Source of the DNA: Porticoccaceae bacterium
Lineage (GTDB): Bacteria > Pseudomonadota > Gammaproteobacteria > Pseudomonadales > Porticoccaceae
Reading direction: 5' to 3'
DNA length: 14,432 bases
NCBI GenBank assembly: GCA_023255165.1
Contig: JALRJD010000103.1
Coordinates: 1 to 14,432 of the forward strand
Part shown: piece by piece, positions 6,702-12,840 of the stretch
Position numbering within the stretch: the first letter of the stretch is position 1
Layout of the letters: each line of letters opens with the position of its first letter
Notes under the pieces: generated by a model
Database searches by the model: none
What the model saw: only the letters and a program-made list of their open reading frames with translations
What the model was told of the DNA's origin: nothing
Program-made: the position numbers and the translations under genes

Positions 6702-9023
6702 CTACAGCGCGCCGAAGCGATATTCAACTTGTACGCCCATATAGCGTTGTGCATCTCGACTCAGGTAATGGTCGACACCACCGCTAATGGTGTTTGCGGC
6801 TCGCAGATCTTCGTAAAATTTATCGAACAGGTTTTTCGCGAATACCTGCGCTGACCAGTGGCCTTCATCACTTTCCAGACCGACAACCAGGTCGAAGATA
6901 CCGTAACTATCGTGAAACAGTCGCGGATCCTGATTCTGGCTACCAGGACTGTCGTCCTGCCAGCGATAAGTCCCGCTGAAGAACATGTCTACGGGCGCGT
7001 CTAGTTCGATGTCATAACGAGCCTGTACTGACGCCTTCAACTTGGGTGCATTATTGATTTGTTTCCCGGATAGGTCCTGAAATCCACCAATGCAGCCCAG
7101 TTCCGCTGTTTGACCCGCGTAACACTGAGAGTCGGGGAAATCTTCAAATGTAGCATCGACGTAGGCAAAGCCACCGTTGATCAACAAGTTCGCCATCGGC
7201 TTGGCAGTGAAATCCACCTCTACTCCCTGGGTTTCAGCGGCACCGGCACTGGTCAGGAAGAAACCAATTTCGTTCGGAAGCGTACCCTGTCCTTGCAGGT
7301 CTTTGAACTTGGTTTTGAATACACTGGCCCCCAATCGTAGCCGGTTATCGAACAATTCTCCTTTCATTCCGAGTTCCCAGGCCTCAGACGTCTCTTTCGG
7401 TACCGGCGCCATCCGGTTCGCGCCAGTCGCGAATATCAAATCGAACGCCGGTGCCTTGTAGCCCTCGGCGTAGGATGCATACAGCATCACCTCATCGGAT
7501 ACTTCCCATTTCAACGCCAGCTTACCTGAAACGGCAGACTCTTCGACTTGATTTCCACCAGAGAAGGACGCCGGAACTGCAGGGCCGGGGTTCGGCGTAT
7601 TGCGCTCAATTGTGAAGTCGACGTCATCCTCGGTGTACCTCAACCCCAGGCTCACGGTCCAGCGATCCGCGAAGCGCCAGTCTGCCTGGCCGAACATAGC
7701 CCAGTTGTCGGTCTTCACAGCACTATTCATTGCGCCGAAACCATAGATAAATGAATCGCAGGCCGTAATCGCCGGATCGGGGCTGAGGAGGTCACCGTTG
7801 GCATCGGTGGCGTTCGCACCGGGCGCCGTACACAGGTAAATCTCACGTTCAAAATAGCGATCTACTTGCTGCTCCCAGTAGAAAAGCCCGGCCGTAAGAT
7901 TCAGATTATCCCAACCGGTACTGGTGAAGCGGAATTCTTGCGAGAACTGGTCCTGTTCCTGATTACCGCCATTGGTAGCCCCATTACTGGTTATATTGAA
8001 TCGCCCATAGGCTGCTCCAGTATAGGGTAAGAACCCCTGCTGGGTTTCCAGCTCAAACTCACGGTAGGCAGTAATCGAGGTAAACACAAAGTTCTCAAAA
8101 TCAATATTCAACTCGGCCGAGATGCCCTTGGTTTCGGTGTTGGAAAAAGTCGGCGTGGCTTGATTAACAGCGTTATTTTTTTCATTGACGGTCGCATTAC
8201 GATAGTCAAATTCAAAGAAACGGTTCCCATTAAGGTCAACTGGTGGAACAACACAACAGTTTCTATCCTGCTTCGAGTAATCCGCGATCAGCAGCAGATT
8301 GGCCGTATCGGTAATATCAAATTCCAATTTGCCGCGAATCCCCCAGCTTTCATCGCCATTGACCGTATCGCCGGTATACAGATTTTTTGCCCAGCCGTCA
8401 TATTCCTTAGTGTAGGCGCTAACGCGTGCCCGCACGGCATCTGAAATAGGCCCTGAAACCTGGGCATTCACCCCCCAACTATCGTCATCGGTCAGCGATG
8501 CTCCCACCGATGCCTCAAATTCGTCCGCCGGGCGCTTGGTGATTATATTGATCAGACCTGCCGAAGCGTTTTTACCGAACAGCGTACCCTGCGGTCCGCG
8601 CAGTACTTCCACCCGCTCGATATCATTCAGGTCGGACAGGAACTGGACCGTACGCCCCATTGTGACACCATCGACAACGGTGGACACGGTTGGCTCGACC
8701 GCAGTCTGGAACGCGGTCGTGCCAATGCCGCGCACCAGAATACCCACTCCCCGCATATCACCGGTCTGGTTGAAGGTCAGCGATGGAGAGACCTGCACCA
8801 GGTCCTGGAACTCGCCGACCTTCGCCATATCCAGCACTTCTCCGCTGAATGCGCTAACTGCCAGTGGCACGTCAGTGTAAGCTTCCTCGCGTTTCTGGGC
8901 CGTAACGACCACCTCTTCCAGGGCAAATCCTTCGTTTTGCCCGATTGCCTGCGTAGCGCTCAGGTACCCTGTTGCCCCCACGGCTAACACAATTGCTTTG
9001 CTGATGGAACTTCTCTTGATCAT
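6702..9023 (-). CDS. TonB-dependent outer-membrane receptor
   Basis: The 773-residue product is a full-length TonB-dependent transporter of the proteobacterial iron-complex-receptor style, not SusC-like. A signal peptide (about residues 1-26) is followed by a TonB box with LEEVVVTAQKRE (35-46), a plug domain with VLRGPQGTLFGKNASAG, and a long beta-barrel ending in VEYRFGAL. The start is supported by ggggag 8 bases upstream. Such receptors import ligands too large for porins, powered by TonB. Placement beside sulfatases and a GH3 enzyme and opposite an AraC regulator suggests a sulfated oligosaccharide as ligand, not an iron chelate; this is inference from context. No SusD partner is present, as expected outside Bacteroidetes. 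Confidence 0.95.
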   Translation of the reverse strand: MIKRSSISKAIVLAVGATGYLSATQAIGQNEGFALEEVVVTAQKREEAYTDVPLAVSAFSGEVLDMAKVGEFQDLVQVSPSLTFNQTGDMRGVGILVRGIGTTAFQTAVEPTVSTVVDGVTMGRTVQFLSDLNDIERVEVLRGPQGTLFGKNASAGLINIITKRPADEFEASVGASLTDDDSWGVNAQVSGPISDAVRARVSAYTKEYDGWAKNLYTGDTVNGDESWGIRGKLEFDITDTANLLLIADYSKQDRNCCVVPPVDLNGNRFFEFDYRNATVNEKNNAVNQATPTFSNTETKGISAELNIDFENFVFTSITAYREFELETQQGFLPYTGAAYGRFNITSNGATNGGNQEQDQFSQEFRFTSTGWDNLNLTAGLFYWEQQVDRYFEREIYLCTAPGANATDANGDLLSPDPAITACDSFIYGFGAMNSAVKTDNWAMFGQADWRFADRWTVSLGLRYTEDDVDFTIERNTPNPGPAVPASFSGGNQVEESAVSGKLALKWEVSDEVMLYASYAEGYKAPAFDLIFATGANRMAPVPKETSEAWELGMKGELFDNRLRLGASVFKTKFKDLQGQGTLPNEIGFFLTSAGAAETQGVEVDFTAKPMANLLINGGFAYVDATFEDFPDSQCYAGQTAELGCIGGFQDLSGKQINNAPKLKASVQARYDIELDAPVDMFFSGTYRWQDDSPGSQNQDPRLFHDSYGIFDLVVGLESDEGHWSAQVFAKNLFDKFYEDLRAANTISGGVDHYLSRDAQRYMGVQVEYRFGAL

Positions 9024-9173
9024 AGCGGTTTCTCCCCGTTAGATTTGAACAGTACTTATTAGTGAAAAGCACGATATTTGAAACAGATCATTGGGGTTAG
9101 CAACCATACTGCTGAATACTTGTCAAAATCTGCTATTATTTCGGTCTCAGGACAAAAATTCAGGTCAGCACAG
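9024..9173. promoter_or_regulatory. Divergent promoter region between receptor and AraC-type regulator
   Basis: These roughly 150 AT-rich bases separate the two divergent genes if the regulator starts at 9174. On the plus strand tgctattat (9131-9139) fits an extended -10 element, which would start transcription near 9146 and so favours the ATG at 9174. On the minus strand taataa with an upstream tttcaa at 16-base spacing is a weak candidate for the receptor promoter. AraC-family activators normally bind such intergenic regions, but I could not identify a convincing pair of operator half-sites. Confidence 0.45.
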
Positions 9174-10343
9174 ATGACAATGAGAAGCCATGATGATTTT
9201 GCGATTCATTCGGCTAGAAGCCTTTTTAACTGGTTTTTAGACCCAAGTGATGACGATAAGGCTGTTGAGCGTGCTATTAATTCTGATGTCTTGCGGAACG
9301 AATTTGGAGTTGGTGGTGGTATTGACGCTCCGCTTTGGCTGAAGCGGAGCTATCAGAGTGCAGATTTTCCGCAGCAGCGTGAAAAATTACTGGGCGAATG
9401 GAAATCTGTTTTTAACAGCAACGCCCCTCTTACGGTCGATGAAGCCCGCGCTTTCCTCAAGGATTGGGCAGGTTCAGTCGACCATAAACTGATCTATAAC
9501 CATTCAGTACTGGCTGGTATTACTCATGCCCGTAAAGAATTTCCCTCCTCTGATTACGTCACCACCTATTACGGTGATCGCAGTGCCACTACCCTGCATT
9601 TTACAACCCACGGGGCCATGGACTATATCGCCGGTAACGCCATTCATGCCACTCGGGGTGACCTAGTGCTGATCGCACCCGATGCCAACGTGCATTATGG
9701 ACGCTCAAGGCAGGCTGTCAGTTGGCTGCATTTCTGGGTGGTCTTTGAGCCGGAACCGACTTGGCAGGAACTTCTGCAATGGCCCCTACGCACCCACGGT
9801 ATTCGCCTACTCAATATCGCTTCGGAATCCGAAATTACCCGCCTGGAGAACCTGTTTCAACAATTGCTGGATTGCTACGCTGATGAACCCGGACTGACCG
9901 ACCGACTAATGAAAAACCTGGTGGAGCAAATTCTGATCAGGGCGCAAAGTCAAATACAAAGTAATAAAGTTGTTCCCACCGATCCCCGGGTACTCAAAGC
10001 CAGTCAGTATCTCATTGAACACATCTCTGATGTCTCGTCAGTCGCAGAGGTGGCGCGCGAATGCAATCTCTCTGAATCAAGGCTTGCCCACCTGTTTCAG
10101 CAGCACCTGGGTATGGGCATACAGCAATACCGGAACACCCTGCGTCTGCAACGGGCCAAGAAATTACTGACCACCACTGGTGAATCAGTTGCCCGTATTG
10201 CCGGACAGGTTGGCTACGATGACCCGGCCCAGTTCAGTAAATTCTTTGCCAAACATCTGCAATGTAGCCCAAGGGCATTTCGCAAGCTCTTCACATCAAC
10301 AAAGGGCGTTCCGGCGGACCTTATTGGCCGTCATGAAGTTTGA
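9174..10343 (+). CDS. AraC-family transcriptional regulator with N-terminal extension
   Basis: I choose the ATG at 9174 (389 residues) because a likely extended -10 lies just upstream; an in-frame TTG at 9078 would give 421 residues, and an ATG at 9180 is also possible. Using the 421-residue numbering, 140-290 resembles the sugar-binding cupin and dimerisation region of E. coli AraC (HYGR at 206-209, then WLHFWVVFEP). Residues about 305-405 form the two helix-turn-helix domain, with the AraC signature ending SPRAF. Residues about 40-135 precede the cupin, have no counterpart in the 292-residue E. coli protein and are not recognised. Divergent placement suggests it controls the receptor and probably the enzyme genes in response to a sugar. 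Whether it responds to arabinose or another sugar cannot be told. Confidence 0.9.
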   Translation: MTMRSHDDFAIHSARSLFNWFLDPSDDDKAVERAINSDVLRNEFGVGGGIDAPLWLKRSYQSADFPQQREKLLGEWKSVFNSNAPLTVDEARAFLKDWAGSVDHKLIYNHSVLAGITHARKEFPSSDYVTTYYGDRSATTLHFTTHGAMDYIAGNAIHATRGDLVLIAPDANVHYGRSRQAVSWLHFWVVFEPEPTWQELLQWPLRTHGIRLLNIASESEITRLENLFQQLLDCYADEPGLTDRLMKNLVEQILIRAQSQIQSNKVVPTDPRVLKASQYLIEHISDVSSVAEVARECNLSESRLAHLFQQHLGMGIQQYRNTLRLQRAKKLLTTTGESVARIAGQVGYDDPAQFSKFFAKHLQCSPRAFRKLFTSTKGVPADLIGRHEV

Positions 10344-10574
10344 CGACACCAAGCCCGCCTTAGCCAATTCGACGGAGATGAGGGAGCCCTACCGATTTAG
10401 TCGTCCGCTTGCTACTCGAAGCCAGGAAGATCATCTTTATCTTTTCCGTCACGACGGGCTTTTTTCTCAATATAAATTTCCGGCTCTTTGATTTGCTCAA
10501 ACGAAATAGCTTTCTGAGTAATATCTTCCATAACCTCGCCCCAGAGGGCTGTGTTGGTATTCTTTATTATTTGC
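10344..10574. other. Gene-poor gap with a possible 39-residue minus-strand remnant
   Basis: No convincing gene lies here. On the minus strand an open frame ends at 10412 with KKARRDGKDKDDLPGFE; from the ATG at 10531 it is 39 residues and highly charged. It has the look of a genuine C-terminus, but its ribosome site is poor and I recognise no family. It may be a remnant of a decayed gene. The stretch separates the regulator from the oxidoreductase fragment. Confidence 0.2.
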
Positions 10575-11024
10575 CCCGACCTGTTTCTAACGCCAACAGC
10601 CAACGCATTTGCCGATATCGTGCTACCAGCCGCGTCGTGGCCGGAACTGAACGAGATATCGACCTACCCGCTCTTTGCCGAGAACGTGCTGCTGCCTCAA
10701 CAGCAGGCTGTACACCTGGGGAAATGTAAGTCCGATGAGGAAATCTTCGTTGAACTGGCCCGACGCATGGAACTCGAGCACTGTAAGGATGCCGTCGATA
10801 CGGTCATCGAGCAAATGCTGCAAAATTCGGGTCGCGGAATCAGCTTTTCAGAATTGCGCGACAAACGGTATTTCGAAGTCCCGCTAGCCTACCGCAAGTA
10901 CGAGAAATCCGGCTTCAATACGCCCAGTGGCAAGTTGGAACTCTACTCGACCGCACTCGAAACGATGGGATACCCGCCGGGGTATAGGCAGTATAAACAG
11001 CCTTTTTCCTCCAGAAAACCTTAA
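10575..11024 (+). pseudogene. Molybdopterin oxidoreductase fragment (DMSO reductase family)
   Basis: The frame reads LTPTANAFADIVLPAASWPE, then FVELARRMEL and later KYEKSGFNTPSGKLELYS. These are characteristic internal segments of large molybdopterin-guanine-dinucleotide oxidoreductases, from the part preceding the C-terminal cofactor-binding domain. Intact proteins have about 650-800 residues; only about 145 remain. The N-terminal iron-sulfur and cofactor domains are missing, and the C-terminal cofactor domain is replaced by a few unrelated residues (about 10993 onward) and a stop. The left limit is approximate because the open frame continues upstream to 10551 in sequence unlike the family. 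With no start signal and both ends lost, I call it a decayed fragment unrelated to glycan use, probably left by earlier insertions or deletions. Confidence 0.8.
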
Positions 11025-11417
11025 CTGAATTCACACCCAGGCAACTTTCTGGCGCGTGTTGCCCCCCAAAAAGCTGCCAAAACCCTCCCACTGCCCGAAT
11101 ATCACTCATCTTGTCACCGAATTCGACCAAAAGTCGCTGCAACCGGAGCCTCGGCGCGAGTAATACTCCACCAGCCTATGGCAGTGTGATTCATGTTTGT
11201 GTATTTAGCCCCTGTTAGTCGAAAAGACGCGACCGGGAGGGATCGATCAAACCGGTCTGAGGTGATGCGCGCTCTGGAGGCAGCGGAGGCCTTCATGCAA
11301 ATTTTGGCGTTTACGAGCTAACTCGATTCATGGAACGTGCGTGGAACGCAAAAATAAAGAACACCCCTATCTAGTTGATTTCATTACTGTTAATGGGACC
11401 TCACAGGAAGTTAAAGT
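11025..11417. other. Gene-poor stretch with tRNA-like T-arm at its right end
   Basis: No recognised gene is present. A 42-residue open frame on the plus strand (11193-11321) contains RSNRSEVMRALEAAEAF, which looks protein-like but has no good ribosome site and no family I know. At the far right, 11406-11417 (ggaag then ttaaagt) resembles the 5' strand and loop of a tRNA T-arm and runs straight into the cctct T-stem strand at 11418. The tRNA likeness therefore extends further left here than in the copies at 36 and 226. Upstream of 11406 I could not fold the remainder of a tRNA. Confidence 0.4.
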
Positions 11418-11472
11418 CCTCTTCTGGGCACCAAATACTCAAAGGCCAAGCACCTCGCTTGGCCTTTTTTAT
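11418..11472 (+). other. Putative attachment-site-like direct repeat, right copy (att-like)
   Basis: These 55 bases are identical to 36-90: T-stem 3' strand, acceptor strand, CCA and terminator. The copy lies 8 bases beyond the HMG-CoA reductase stop codon (at 11480, opposite strand), so it sits at the boundary between the decayed region and an apparently normal chromosomal gene. This is the expected place for the distal end of an element inserted at a tRNA 3' end. Intact tRNA and integrase are not in view, so the island reading is inferred. Confidence 0.55.
11441..11470 (+). terminator. Rho-independent terminator (right copy)
   Basis: The same 11-bp stem, acctc loop and T run as at 59-88. 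It ends 10 bases from the convergent HMG-CoA reductase stop. On the minus strand the T tract after the stem is interrupted, so it would be at best a weak terminator for that gene. Confidence 0.85.
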
Positions 11473-11479
11473 ACAAATT

Positions 11480-12646
11480 CTAACGATTCCGCCCCAGCGC
11501 ATCATGGCTGGTTACCCAGTCACCCGCGACCACCGCACTCATCAGCGACACCTCTCCCGCCAAAACCGTGGCGCCGACAATTTCCGCCAGTTTGTGCACC
11601 TTGCCGGCGCCGCTGCAGCCCAGCATATTCAGACATTCCTGTTGGGTGGGCAGACCTGTGCCGCCGCCGTAAGTGGCCACAATCAATGATGGCAATGTAA
11701 TGGATAAATAGTAGTTACCGTCGGCGTCGATATCGGCATAGACAATCGAGGAAGAGGATTCCGCAACATTGGCGGCATCCTGACCCGTGGCGATAAACAG
11801 CGCGGCGACACCATTGGCAGCGTGGGCGCCCGTGCTGGATGATCCGGCCATAAAGCTGCCGACCTGGGTTAGCTGGCGCGATTTGAACAGCACCTCTGCC
11901 GATACACCCATCACCGACTTCAGCAATGCATTGGGGATCACTGCTTCAGCGACAACACGCTTGCCGCGACTGTGCAAGGTGTTGATCTGCGAATGCTTTT
12001 TATCAGTGTCCATTGCGCCGGAGAGCATATAGCGCTGAATGCCGGGATAGGTTTTCATAATCCATTCGCAGGCAACAAAGGTGGCCTTGCCGACCATATT
12101 TTGCCCGGCGGCATCACCGGTGGTGAAGTTAAAACGCAGGTAGCGCATTCGCGCGGCGGCATACTGCTCGATATTGCGCAGCTTGCCGGAGCGGGTTGTG
12201 GTCTCGGCTTGCGCCGCGATCTGATCAAAGTTTTGCTCAACCCAGAGACCAAACGCTCGCGCTTCGCGGGCGTCGTTAAATATAAATACCGGCGCACGCT
12301 GCATGGCATCGTCGACCACGGTAACCTTGACCCCGCCTGCCTCGCGCAGCAGTCGTGCTCCGCGGTTATAACTGGCAATCAATGTTCCCTCGCTGGTGGC
12401 CATGGGCACATAAAATTCCCCCTGGGCGTGCTCGCCATCGACCAGTAGCGGCCCGATCAAACCCATGGGCACCTGAGCCACACCAATAAAGTTTTCGATA
12501 TTGCCCGCGGTCACGGCCGGATCGACTGAGTAGTGGCTGATATGCTCCAATTTGGTTGAGGTCTTTTGCTCGGCAAATTCGCGACGCTGGCGCGCCATCG
12601 CTTCACTGTAATCGTTGTCACTGTCTCTGGGGATTCGATCTGACAT
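11480..12646 (-). CDS. Hydroxymethylglutaryl-CoA reductase
   Basis: The 388-residue product is an HMG-CoA reductase, which makes mevalonate from HMG-CoA, normally the committed step of the mevalonate route to isoprenoids. Seen in order: ENFIGVAQVPMGLIGP (51-66), ATSEGTL with catalytic E86, TTGDAAGQNM (176-184), the DTDKKHSQIN lysine motif (K216/K217), GQDAANVAES with D290, GTGLPTQQECL, LAGEVSLMSA, and a C-terminal SHDALGRNR with H381. The DKK motif and the His near the C-terminus resemble class I (NADPH-type) enzymes more than the shorter-motif class II enzymes. There are no N-terminal membrane segments, so it is a soluble catalytic domain. A gaga-type ribosome site precedes the ATG. No other mevalonate-pathway gene is in the window. 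The common gene symbols are mvaA or hmgR, which I leave unassigned. Confidence 0.95.
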   Translation of the reverse strand: MSDRIPRDSDNDYSEAMARQRREFAEQKTSTKLEHISHYSVDPAVTAGNIENFIGVAQVPMGLIGPLLVDGEHAQGEFYVPMATSEGTLIASYNRGARLLREAGGVKVTVVDDAMQRAPVFIFNDAREARAFGLWVEQNFDQIAAQAETTTRSGKLRNIEQYAAARMRYLRFNFTTGDAAGQNMVGKATFVACEWIMKTYPGIQRYMLSGAMDTDKKHSQINTLHSRGKRVVAEAVIPNALLKSVMGVSAEVLFKSRQLTQVGSFMAGSSSTGAHAANGVAALFIATGQDAANVAESSSSIVYADIDADGNYYLSITLPSLIVATYGGGTGLPTQQECLNMLGCSGAGKVHKLAEIVGATVLAGEVSLMSAVVAGDWVTSHDALGRNR

Positions 12647-12840
12647 AGGGTTATTCTCTTTATGTTTTTTTATTCTGTTTTTATATTTATCTGTTTTTGC
12701 GATGCGCGGGCTGAGTCTGAAATATCAGGCTAATTAAAGCAAGACTGTTTGGCTAAACTCGGCGCTGTTGTTTATCATGTCGGCGCGCTAACCATTACAA
12801 AACATAAAACAGCGTACCTCATTTCCCGGAGAGTCCAAGC
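12647..12840. promoter_or_regulatory. Divergent intergenic region, HMG-CoA reductase and FAD oxidoreductase
   Basis: These 194 bases must carry both promoters. The part nearest the reductase gene is very T-rich (12661-12696). A ribosome site ggagag (12828-12833) serves the rightward gene. An imperfect inverted repeat (cgctgttgtttat at 12763-12775 and ataaaacagcg at 12804-12814) could be an operator. I could not fix -35/-10 elements with confidence. Confidence 0.4.

Noticed and set aside
9078..9173. Extension of the AraC-type regulator to the TTG start at 9078
   Set aside because: It lies across a likely extended -10 element and uses a rare start with no clear ribosome site. I kept it only as an alternative.
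10446..10465. Possible terminator behind the regulator gene (ccgt/acgg followed by a T run)
   Set aside because: The stem is only 4 bp, too weak to claim.
10915..11142. Minus-strand 75-residue open frame
   Set aside because: It overlaps the oxidoreductase fragment antisense and shows no recognisable protein pattern.
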